From assembly GCA_035222895.1 (NCBI GenBank), contig JAVYIG010000111.1, forward strand, positions 468,501 to 532,500: 64,000 nucleotides of DNA. The letters are read 5' to 3'. The notes beneath the pieces are model-generated. The model was not told the origin of the DNA and did not search any database. It saw only the letters and a program-made list of their open reading frames with translations. The translations under genes were made by a program, and so were the position numbers. This stretch comes from Strongylocentrotus droebachiensis (Eukaryota; Echinodermata; Echinoidea; Camarodonta; Strongylocentrotidae). Below are positions 1-12,300 of the stretch, piece by piece; within the stretch, counting starts at the first letter, position 1, and each line of letters begins with the position of its first letter.

Positions 1-203
1 CTCTGGGAATCAACTAAAAAAGGTCATTTAACTAAATTAACATTGTGACTTTCCACTACTGATCGAGTGGAGATGCAAAACGTGAGTTGAATTTGACGCT
101 AAAACGAAGCATGAAAGAATTTGTATCTATAATGTCGTGATGAAAAAGGAGCAATTGCTTCATGTAATAGGTGTTTGTATGTATTATCTGCTTTGACTTG
201 ATA

Positions 204-340
204 GCTTACCTATGCACGGCGTCCCAGCAAAACCAGCAGAGCAGGCACAACTAAACATGTTCACTCCGTTAGTACAATCTTCATTAGCCATACACGGACT
301 GGTAGCACATTCATCGATATCTGTGCAAATTGAGTTCCAA
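204..340 (-). other. Splice sites of the repeat exon (model copy)
   Basis: The donor is ATAG|GTAAGC, with the intron starting at 209 and reading leftward, a good match to AG|GTAAG. The acceptor is CAATTTGCACAG|AT, ending at 321. Its pyrimidine tract is short, with a richer stretch (CTTTTATTCCCTTC) about 25 bp further upstream. Some copies have CAATTCGCACAG in its place. Both sites lie in phase 1, so exon skipping or addition never shifts the frame. Confidence 0.75.
210..320 (-). CDS. cbEGF exon, leftmost copy (3'-most in transcript order)
   Basis: This is the model copy used to set exon limits. On the minus strand it begins AT ATC GAT GAA TGT, right after TTTGCACAG, and ends TGC ATA G before GTAAGC. 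Cysteines fall at module residues 5, 10, 16, 25, 27 and 36. The Asp codon of DIDE is GAT here and in copies 7, 10 and 15, and GAC in the others, a silent change. The site for O-glucose (C-x-S-x-P-C) has Thr in place of Ser. The residue before Cys3 is Asp, so the O-fucose site is absent. The O-GlcNAc position has Ala. No N-glycosylation sequon is present. Confidence 0.88.
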
Positions 341-3300
341 AGACATTGAAGGGAATAAAAGCGACTAGAAAAGCAATTTCCCTTTTACCAGATTTATATT
401 TTATAGCCATTGGAAGCGGGGTAGACTTTCAATTTGTCAATCTTCTCAATTATGTTTGACACTGTAGCTTGATTCACACTTTTGTCATTTTGTAAGATAG
501 AATGGTTCATGAAGTTTGTACTTCAGGCCGTCTCTGGGAATCAACTAAAAAAGGTCATTTAACTAAATTAACATTGTGACTTTCCACTACTGATCGAGTG
601 GAGATGCAAAACGTGAGTTGAATTTGACGCTGATATGAAGCATAAAAGAATTTGTATCTATAATGTCGTGATGAAAAAGGAGCAATTGCTTCATGTAATA
701 GGTGTTTGTATGTATTATCTGCTTTGACTTGATAGCTTACCTACGCACGGCGTCCCAGCAAAACCAGCAGAGCAGGCACAACTAAACATGTTCACTCCGT
801 TAGTACAATCTTCATTAGCCATACACGGACTGGTAGCACATTCGTCGATATCTGTGCAAATTGAGTTCCAAAGACATTGAAGGGAATAAAAGCGACTAGA
901 AAAGCAATTTCCCTTTTACCAGATTTATATTTTATAGCCATTGGAAGCGGGGTAGACTTTCAATTTTTCAATCTTCTCAATTATGTTTGACACTGTAGCT
1001 TGATTCACACTTTTGTCATTTTGTAAGATAGAATGGTTCATGAAGTTTGTACTTCAGGCCGTCTCTGGGAATCAACTAAAAAAGGTCATTTAACTAAATT
1101 AACATTGTGACTTTCCACTACTGATCGAGTGGAGATGCAAAACTTGAGTTGAATTTGACGCTGATATGAAGCATAAAAGACTTTGTATCTATAATTTCAT
1201 GATGAAAAAGGAGCAATTGCTTCATGTAATAGGTGTTTGTATGTATTATCTGCTTTGACTTGATAGCTTACCTATGCACGGCGTCCCAGCAAAACCAGCA
1301 GAGCAGGCACAACTAAACATGTTCACTCCGTTAGTACAATCTTCATTAGCCATACACGGACTGGTAGCACATTCGTCGATATCTGTGCAAATTGAGTTCC
1401 AAAGACATTGAAGGGAATACAAGCGACTAGAAAAGCAATTTCCCTTTTACCAGATTTATATTTTATAGCCATTGGAAGCGGGGTAGACTTTCAATTTGTC
1501 AATCTTCTCAATTATGTTTGACACTGTAGCTTGATTCACACTTTTGTCATTTTGTAAGATAGAATGGTTCATGAAGTTTGTACTTCAGGCCGTCTCTGGG
1601 AATCAACTAAAAAAGGTCAATTAACTAAATTAACATTGTGACTTTCCACTACTGATCGAGTGGAGATGCAAAACGTGAGTTGAATTTGACGCTAAAACGA
1701 AGCATAAAAGAATTTGAATCTATAATATCGTGATGAAAAAGGAGCAATTGCTTCATGTAATAGGTGTTTGTATGTATTATCTGCTTTGACTTGATAGCTT
1801 ACCTATGCACGGCGTCCCAGCAAAACCAGCAGAGCAGGCACAACTAAACATGTTCACTCCGTTAGTACAATCTTCATTAGCCATACACGGACTGGTAGCA
1901 CATTCGTCGATATCTGTGCAAATTGAGTTCCAAAGACATTGAAGGGAATAAAAGCGACTAGAAAAGCAATTTCCCTTTTACCAGATTTATATTTTATAGC
2001 CATTGGAAGCGGGGTAGACTTTCAATTTTTCAATCTTCTCAATTATGTTTGACACTGTAGCTTGATTCACACTTTTGTCATTTTGTAAGATAGAATGGTT
2101 CATGAAGTTTGTACTTCAGGCCGTTGATGGGAATCAATTAAAAAAGGTCATTTAACTAAATTAACATTGTGACTTTCCACTACTGATCGAGTGGAGATGC
2201 AAAACGTGAGTTGAATTTGACGCTGATATGAAGCATAAAAGAATTTGTATCTATAATGTCGTGATGAAAAAGGAGCAATTGCTTCATGTAATAGGTGTTT
2301 GTATGTATTATCTGCTTTGACTTGATAGCTTACCTATGCACGGCGTCCCAGCAAAACCAGCAGAGCAGGCACAACTAAACATGTTCACTCCGTTAGTACA
2401 ATCTTCATTAGCCATACACGGACTGGTAGCACATTCGTCGATATCTGTGCAAATTGAGTTCCAAAGACATTGAAGGGAATAAAAGCGACTAGAAAAGCAA
2501 TTTCCCTTTTACCAGATTTATATTTTATAGCCATTGGAAGCGGGGTAGACTTTCAATTTGTCAATCTTCTCAATTATGTTTGACACTGTAGCTTGATTCA
2601 CACTTTTGTCATTTTGTAAGATAGAATGGTTCATGAAGTTTGTACTTCAGGCCGTCTCTGGGAATCAACTAAAAAAGGTCATTTAACTAAATTAACATTG
2701 TGACTTTCCACTACTGATCGAGTGGAGATGCAAAACTTGAGTTGAATTTGACGCTGATATGAAGCATAAAAGACTTTGTATCTATAATTTTTATGATGAA
2801 AAAGGAGCAATTGCTTCATGTAATAGGTGTTTGTATGTATTATCTGCTTTGACTTGATAGCTTACCTATGCACGGCGTCCCAGCAAAACCAGCAGAGCAG
2901 GCACAACTAAACATGTTCACTCCGTTAGTACAATCTTCATTAGCCATACACGGACTGGTAGCACATTCGTCGATATCTGTGCAAATTGAGTTCCAAAGAC
3001 ATTGAAGGGAATACAAGCGACTAGAAAAGCAATTTCCCTTTTACCAGATTTATATTTTATAGCCATTGGAAGCGGGGTAGACTTTCAATTTGTCAATCTT
3101 CTCAATTATGTTTGACACTGTAGCTTGATTCACACTTTTGTCATTTTGTAAGATAGAATGGTTCATGAAGTTTGTACTTCAGGCCGTCTCTGGGAATCAA
3201 CTAAAAAAGGTCATTTAACTAAATTAACATTGTGACTTTCCACTACTGATCGAGTGGAGATGCAAAACGTGAGTTGAATTTGACGCTAAAACGAAGCATA

Positions 3301-6300
3301 AAAGAATTTGTATCTATAATGTCGTGATGAAAAAGGAGCAATTGCTTCATGTAATAGGTGTTTGTATGTATTATCTGCTTTGACTTGATAGCTTACCTAT
3401 GCACGGCGTCCCAGCAAAACCAGCAGAGCAGGCACAACTAAACATGTTCACTCCGTTAGTACAATCTTCATTAGCCATACACGGACTGGTAGCACATTCA
3501 TCGATATCTGTGCAAATTGAGTTCCAAAGACATTGAAGGGAATAAAAGCGACTAGAAAAGCAATTTCCCTTTTACCAGATTTATATTTTATAGCCATTGG
3601 AAGCGGGGTAGACTTTCAATTTGTCAATCTTCTCAATTATGTTTGACACTGTAGCTTGATTCACACTTTTGTCATTTTGTAAGATAGAATGGTTCATGAA
3701 GTTTGTACTTCAGGCCGTCTCTGGGAATCAACTAAAAAAGGTCATTTAACTAAATTAACATTGTGACTTTCCACTACTGATCGAGTGGAGATGCAAAACG
3801 TGAGTTGAATTTGACGCTGATATGAAGCATAAAAGAATTTGTATCTATAATGTCGTGATGAAAAAGGAGCAATTGCTTCATGTAATAGGTGTTTGTATGT
3901 ATTATCTGCTTTGACTTGATAGCTTACCTACGCACGGCGTCCCAGCAAAACCAGCAGAGCAGGCACAACTAAACATGTTCACTCCGTTAGTACAATCTTC
4001 ATTAGCCATACACGGACTGGTAGCACATTCGTCGATATCTGTGCAAATTGAGTTCCAAAGACATTGAAGGGAATAAAAGCGACTAGAAAAGCAATTTCCC
4101 TTTTACCAGATTTATATTTTATAGCCATTGGAAGCGGGGTAGACTTTCAATTTTTCAATCTTCTCAATTATGTTTGACACTGTAGCTTGATTCACACTTT
4201 TGTCATTTTGTAAGATAGAATGGTTCATGAAGTTTGTACTTCAGGCCGTCTCTGGGAATCAACTAAAAAAGGTCATTTAACTAAATTAACATTGTGACTT
4301 TCCACTACTGATCGAGTGGAGATGCAAAACTTGAGTTGAATTTGACGCTGATATGAAGCATAAAAGACTTTGTATCTATAATTTTTATGATGAAAAAGGA
4401 GCAATTGCTTCATGTAATAGGTGTTTGTATGTATTATCTGCTTTGACTTGATAGCTTACCTATGCACGGCGTCCCAGCAAAACCAGCAGAGCAGGCACAA
4501 CTAAACATGTTCACTCCGTTAGTACAATCTTCATTAGCCATACACGGACTGGTAGCACATTCGTCGATATCTGTGCAAATTGAGTTCCAAAGACATTGAA
4601 GGGAATACAAGCGACTAGAAAAGCAATTTCCCTTTTACCAGATTTATATTTTATAGCCATTGGAAGCGGGGTAGACTTTCAATTTGTCAATCTTCTCAAT
4701 TATGTTTGACACTGTAGCTTGATTCACACTTTTGTCATTTTGTAAGATAGAATGGTTCATGAAGTTTGTACTTCAGGCCGTCTCTGGGAATCAACTAAAA
4801 AAGGTCATTTAACTAAATTAACATTGTGACTTTCCACTACTGATCGAGTGGAGATGCAAAACGTGAGTTGAATTTGACGCTAAAACGAAGCATAAAAGAA
4901 TTTGTATCTATAATGTCGTGATGAAAAAGGAGCAATTGCTTCATGTAATAGGTGTTTGTATGTATTATCTGCTTTGACTTGATAGCTTACCTATGCACGG
5001 CGTCCCAGCAAAACCAGCAGAGCAGGCACAACTAAACATGTTCACTCCGTTAGTACAATCTTCATTAGCCATACACGGACTGGTAGCACATTCATCGATA
5101 TCTGTGCAAATTGAGTTCCAAAGACATTGAAGGGAATAAAAGCGACTAGAAAAGCAATTTCCCTTTTACCAGATTTATATTTTATAGCCATTGGAAGCGG
5201 GGTAGACTTTCAATTTGTCAATCTTCTCAATTATGTTTGACACTGTAGCTTGATTCACACTTTTGTCATTTTGTAAGATAGAATGGTTCATGAAGTTTGT
5301 ACTTCAGGCCGTCTCTGGGAATCAACTAAAAAAGGTCATTTAACTAAATTAACATTGTGACTTTCCACTACTGATCGAGTGGAGATGCAAAACGTGAGTT
5401 GAATTTGACGCTGATATGAAGCATAAAAGAATTTGTATCTATAATGTCGTGATGAAAAAGGAGCAATTGCTTCATGTAATAGGTGTTTGTATGTATTATC
5501 TGCTTTGACTTGATAGCTTACCTACGCACGGCGTCCCAGCAAAACCAGCAGAGCAGGCACAACTAAACATGTTCACTCCGTTAGTACAATCTTCATTAGC
5601 CATACACGGACTGGTAGCACATTCGTCGATATCTGTGCAAATTGAGTTCCAAAGACATTGAAGGGAATAAAAGCGACTAGAAAAGCAATTTCCCTTTTAC
5701 CAGATTTATATTTTATAGCCATTGGAAGCGGGGTAGACTTTCAATTTTTCAATCTTCTCAATTATGTTTGACACTGTAGCTTGATTCACACTTTTGTCAT
5801 TTTGTAAGATAGAATGGTTCATGAAGTTTGTACTTCAGGCCGTCTCTGGGAATCAACTAAAAAAGGTCATTTAACTAAATTAACATTGTGACTTTCCACT
5901 ACTGATCGAGTGGAGATGCAAAACTTGAGTTGAATTTGACGCTGATATGAAGCATAAAAGACTTTGTATCTATAATTTCATGATGAAAAAGGAGCAATTG
6001 CTTCATGTAATAGGTGTTTGTATGTATTATCTGCTTTGACTTGATAGCTTACCTATGCACGGCGTCCCAGCAAAACCAGCAGAGCAGGCACAACTAAACA
6101 TGTTCACTCCGTTAGTACAATCTTCATTAGCCATACACGGACTGGTAGCACATTCGTCGATATCTGTGCAAATTGAGTTCCAAAGACATTGAAGGGAATA
6201 CAAGCGACTAGAAAAGCAATTTCCCTTTTACCAGATTTATATTTTATAGCCATTGGAAGCGGGGTAGACTTTCAATTTGTCAATCTTCTCAATTATGTTT

Positions 6301-9300
6301 GACACTGTAGCTTGATTCACACTTTTGTCATTTTGTAAGATAGAATGGTTCATGAAGTTTGTACTTCAGGCCGTCTCTGGGAATCAACTAAAAAAGGTCA
6401 ATTAACTAAATTAACATTGTGACTTTCCACTACTGATCGAGTGGAGATGCAAAACGTGAGTTGAATTTGACGCTAAAACGAAGCATAAAAGAATTTGAAT
6501 CTATAATATCGTGATGAAAAAGGAGCAATTGCTTCATGTAATAGGTGTTTGTATGTATTATCTGCTTTGACTTGATAGCTTACCTATGCACGGCGTCCCA
6601 GCAAAACCAGCAGAGCAGGCACAACTAAACATGTTCACTCCGTTAGTACAATCTTCATTAGCCATACACGGACTGGTAGCACATTCGTCGATATCTGTGC
6701 AAATTGAGTTCCAAAGACATTGAAGGGAATAAAAGCGACTAGAAAAGCAATTTCCCTTTTACCAGATTTATATTTTATAGCCATTGGAAGCGGGGTAGAC
6801 TTTCAATTTTTCAATCTTCTCAATTATGTTTGACACTGTAGCTTGATTCACACTTTTGTCATTTTGTAAGATAGAATGGTTCATGAAGTTTGTACTTCAG
6901 GCCGTTGATGGGAATCAATTAAAAAAGGTCATTTAACTAAATTAACATTGTGACTTTCCACTACTGATCGAGTGGAGATGCAAAACGTGAGTTGAATTTG
7001 ACGCTGATATGAAGCATAAAGACTTTGTATCTATAATTTCATGATGAAAAAGGAGCAATTGCTTCATGTAATAGGTGTTTGTATGTATTATCTGCTTTGA
7101 CTTGATAGCTTACCTATGCACGGCGTCCCAGCAAAACCAGCAGAGCAGGCACAACTAAACATGTTCACTCCGTTAGTACAATCTTCATTAGCCATACACG
7201 GACTGGTAGCACATTCGTCGATATCTGTGCGAATTGAGTTCCAAAGACATTGAAGGGAATAAAAGCGACTAGAAAAGCAATTTCCCTTTTACCAGATTTA
7301 TATTTTATAGCCATTGGAAGCGGGGTAGACTTTCAATTTGTCAATCTTCTCAATTATGTTTGACACTGTAGCTTGATTCACACTTTTGTCATTTTGTAAG
7401 ATAGAATGGTTCATGAAGTTTGTACTTCAGGCCGTCTCTGGGAATCAACTAAAAAAGGTCAATTAACTAAATTAACATTGTGACTTTCCACTACTGATCG
7501 AGTGGAGATGCAAAACGTGAGTTGAATTTGACGCTAAAACGAAGCATAAAAGAATTTGAATCTATAATGTCGTGATGAAAAAGGAGCAATTGCTTCATGT
7601 AATAGGTGTTTGTATGTATTATCTGCTTTGACTTGATAGCTTACCTATGCACGGCGTCCCAGCAAAACCAGCAGAGCAGGCACAACTAAACATGTTCACT
7701 CCGTTAGTACAATCTTCATTAGCCATACACGGACTGGTAGCACATTCATCGATATCTGTGCAAATTGAGTTCCAAAGACATTGAAGGGAATAAAAGCGAC
7801 TAGAAAAGCAATTTCCCTTTTACCAGATTTATATTTTATAGCCATTGGAAGCGGGGTAGACTTTCAATTTGTCAATCTTCTCAATTATGTTTGACACTGT
7901 AGCTTGATTCACACTTTTGTCATTTTGTAAGATAGAATGGTTCATGAAGTTTGTACTTCAGGCCGTCTCTGGGAATCAACTAAAAAAGGTCATTTAACTA
8001 AATTAACATTGTGACTTTCCACTACTGATCGAGTGGAGATGCAAAACGTGAGTTGAATTTGACGCTGATATGAAGCATAAAAGAATTTGTATCTATAATG
8101 TCGTGATGAAAAAGGAGCAATTGCTTCATGTAATAGGTGTTTGTATGTATTATCTGCTTTGACTTGATAGCTTACCTACGCACGGCGTCCCAGCAAAACC
8201 AGCAGAGCAGGCACAACTAAACATGTTCACTCCGTTAGTACAATCTTCATTAGCCATACACGGACTGGTAGCACATTCGTCGATATCTGTGCAAATTGAG
8301 TTCCAAAGACATTGAAGGGAATAAAAGCGACTAGAAAAGCAATTTCCCTTTTACCAGATTTATATTTTATAGCCATTGGAAGCGGGGTAGACTTTCAATT
8401 TTTCAATCTTCTCAATTATGTTTGACACTGTAGCTTGATTCACACTTTTGTCATTTTGTAAGATAGAATGGTTCATGAAGTTTGTACTTCAGGCCGTCTC
8501 TGGGAATCAACTAAAAAAGGTCATTTAACTAAATTAACATTGTGACTTTCCACTACTGATCGAGTGGAGATGCAAAACTTGAGTTGAATTTGACGCTGAT
8601 ATGAAGCATAAAAGACTTTGTATCTATAATTTCATGATGAAAAAGGAGCAATTGCTTCATGTAATAGGTGTTTGTATGTATTATCTGCTTTGACTTGATA
8701 GCTTACCTATGCACGGCGTCCCAGCAAAACCAGCAGAGCAGGCACAACTAAACATGTTCACTCCGTTAGTACAATCTTCATTAGCCATACACGGACTGGT
8801 AGCACATTCGTCGATATCTGTGCAAATTGAGTTCCAAAGACATTGAAGGGAATACAAGCGACTAGAAAAGCAATTTCCCTTTTACCAGATTTATATTTTA
8901 TAGCCATTGGAAGCGGGGTAGACTTTCAATTTGTCAATCTTCTCAATTATGTTTGACACTGTAGCTTGATTCACACTTTTGTCATTTTGTAAGATAGAAT
9001 GGTTCATGAAGTTTGTACTTCAGGCCGTCTCTGGGAATCAACTAAAAAAGGTCAATTAACTAAATTAACATTGTGACTTTCCACTACTGATCGAGTGGAG
9101 ATGCAAAACGTGAGTTGAATTTGACGCTAAAACGAAGCATAAAAGAATTTGAATCTATAATATCGTGATGAAAAAGGAGCAATTGCTTCATGTAATAGGT
9201 GTTTGTATGTATTATCTGCTTTGACTTGATAGCTTACCTATGCACGGCGTCCCAGCAAAACCAGCAGAGCAGGCACAACTAAACATGTTCACTCCGTTAG

Positions 9301-12300
9301 TACAATCTTCATTAGCCATACACGGACTGGTAGCACATTCGTCGATATCTGTGCAAATTGAGTTCCAAAGACATTGAAGGGAATAAAAGCGACTAGAAAA
9401 GCAATTTCCCTTTTACCAGATTTATATTTTATAGCCATTGGAAGCGGGGTAGACTTTCAATTTTTCAATCTTCTCAATTATGTTTGACACTGTAGCTTGA
9501 TTCACACTTTTGTCATTTTGTAAGATAGAATGGTTCATGAAGTTTGTACTTCAGGCCGTTGATGGGAATCAATTAAAAAAGGTCATTTAACTAAATTAAC
9601 ATTGTGACTTTCCACTACTGATCGAGTGGAGATGCAAAACTTGAGTTGAATTTGACGCTGATATGAAGCATAAAGACTTTGTATCTATAATTTCATGATG
9701 AAAAAGGAGCAATTGCTTCATGTAATAGGTGTTTGTATGTATTATCTGCTTTGACTTGATAGCTTACCTATGCACGGCGTCCCAGCAAAACCAGCAGAGC
9801 AGGCACAACTAAACATGTTCACTCCGTTAGTACAATCTTCATTAGCCATACACGGACTGGTAGCACATTCGTCGATATCTGTGCGAATTGAGTTCCAAAG
9901 ACATTGAAGGGAATAAAAGCGACTAGAAAAGCAATTTCCCTTTTACCAGATTTATATTTTATAGCCATTGGAAGCGGGGTAGACTTTCAATTTGTCAATC
10001 TTCTCAATTATGTTTGACACTGTAGCTTGATTCACACTTTTGTCATTTTGTAAGATAGAATGGTTCATGAAGTTTGTACTTCAGGCCGTCTCTGGGAATC
10101 AACTAAAAAAGGTCAATTAACTAAATTAACATTGTGACTTTCCACTACTGATCGAGTGGAGATGCAAAACGTGAGTTGAATTTGACGCTAAAACGAAGCA
10201 TAAAAGAATTTGAATCTATAATGTCGTGATGAAAAAGGAGCAATTGCTTCATGTAATAGGTGTTTGTATGTATTATCTGCTTTGACTTGATAGCTTACCT
10301 ATGCACGGCGTCCCAGCAAAACCAGCAGAGCAGGCACAACTAAACATGTTCACTCCGTTAGTACAATCTTCATTAGCCATACACGGACTGGTAGCACATT
10401 CGTCGATATCTGTGCAAATTGAGTTCCAAAGACATTGAAGGGAATAAAAGCGACTAGAAAAGCAATTTCCCTTTTACCAGATTTATATTTTATAGCCATT
10501 GGAAGCGGGGTAGACTTTCAATTTTTCAATCTTCTCAATTATGTTTGACACTGTAGCTTGATTCACACTTTTGTCATGTTGTAAGATAGAATGGTTCATG
10601 AAGTTTGTACTTCAGGCCGTTGATGGGAATCAATTAAAAAAGGTCATTTAACTAAATTAACATTGTGACTTTCCACTACTGATCGAGTGGAGATGCAAAA
10701 CTTGAGTTGAATTTGACGCTAAAACGAAGCATAAAAGAATTTGTATCTATAATGTCGTGATGAAAAAGGAGCAATTGCTTCATGTAATAGGTGTTTGTAT
10801 GTACATTGTATTATCTGCTTTGACTTGATAGCTTACCTATGCACGGCGTCCCAGCAAAACCAGCAGAGCAGGCACAACTAAACATGTTCACTCCGTTAGT
10901 ACAATCTTCATTAGCCATACACGGACTGGTAGCACATTCGTCGATATCTGTGCAAATTGAGTTCCAAAGACATTGAAGGGAATAAAAGCGACTAGAAAAG
11001 CAATTTCCCTTTTACCAGATTTATATTTTATAGCCATTGGAAGCGGGGTAGACTTTCAATTTGTCAATCTTCTCAATTATGTTTGACACTGTAGCTTGAT
11101 TCACACTTTTGTCATTTTGTAAGATAGAATGGTTCATGAAGTTTGTACTTCTGGCCGTCTCTGGGAATCAACTAAAAAAGGTCATTTAACTAAATTAACA
11201 TTGTGACTTTCCACTACTGATCGAGTGGAGATGCAAAACTTGAGTTGAATTTGACGCTGATATGAAGCATAAAAGAATTTGTATCTATAATTTCATGATG
11301 AAAAAGGAGCAATTGCTTCATGTAATAGGTGTTTGTATGTATTATCTGCTTTGACTTGATAGCTTACCTATGCACGGCGTCCCAGCAAAACCAGCAGAGC
11401 AGGCACAACTAAACATGTTCACTCCGTTAGTACAATCTTCATTAGCCATACACGGACTGGTAGCACATTCGTCGATATCTGTGCAAATTGAGTTCCAAAG
11501 ACATTGAAGGGAATAAAAGCGACTAGAAAAGCAATTTCCCTTTTACCAGATTTATATTTTATAGCCATTGGAAGCGGGGTAGACTTTCAATATGTCAATC
11601 TTCTCAATTATGTTTGACACTGTAGCTTGATTCACACTTTTGTCATTTTGTAAGATAGAATGGTTCATGAAATTTGTACTTCAGGCCGTCTCTGGGAATC
11701 AACTAAAAAAGGTCAATTAACTTAATTAACATTGTGACTTTCCACTACTGATCGAGTGGAGATGCAAAACGTGAGTTGAATTTGACGCTAAAACGAAGCA
11801 TAAAAGAATTTGAATCTATAATGTCGTGATGAAAAAGGAGCAATTGCTTCATGTAATAGGTGTTTGTATGTATTATCTGCTTTGACTTGATAGCTTACCT
11901 ATGCACGGCGTCCCAGCAAAACCAGCAGAGCAGGCACAACTAAACATGTTCACTCCGTTAGTACAATCTTCATTAGCCATACACGGACTGGTAGCACATT
12001 CGTCGATATCTGTGCAAATTGAGTTCCAAAGACATTGAAGGGAATAAAAGCGACTAGAAAAGCAATTTCCCTTTTACCAGATTTATATTTTATAGCCATT
12101 GGAAGCGGGGTAGACTTTCAATTTTTCAATCTTCTCAATTATGTTTGACACTGTAGCTTGATTCACACTTTTGTCATGTTGTAAGATAGAATGGTTCATG
12201 AAGTTTGTACTTCAGGCCGTTGATGGGAATCAATTAAAAAAGGTCATTTAACTAAATTAACATTGTGACTTTCCACTACTGATCGAGTGGAGATGCAAAA

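Larger units (their letters stand above)
4782..10089. repeat. Five-unit higher-order repeat, two copies (units 10-14 and 15-19)
   Basis: Units 10-14 (4782..7435) and 15-19 (7436..10089) are both 2,654 bp and share the same order of unit types: silent-GAT copy, Val copy, ATACAA copy, GAATTTGAA copy with ATCGTG, then a unit one base shorter. Small differences remain, such as CGTGAG against CTTGAG in the last unit. Units 1-3, 7-9 and 10-12 also share a three-unit order. Confidence 0.8.

Noticed and set aside
45-175. Short inverted sequences in the unit: TCCACT/AGTGGA with an 8-base loop near 53-72, and the palindrome AGCAATTGCT near 150-160
   Set aside because: They are conserved in all units but short. 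Conservation follows from array homogeneity, so it gives no separate evidence of function.
184-384. Unspliced 66-codon minus-strand frame containing the EGF exon, with extra cysteines upstream (CLWNSICT before DIDEC)
   Set aside because: The CTDIDEC join looks like an EGF link, but the upstream cysteine spacing fits no EGF module, a TAA closes the frame at 385..387, and the CAG acceptor in phase 1 explains the exon start better.
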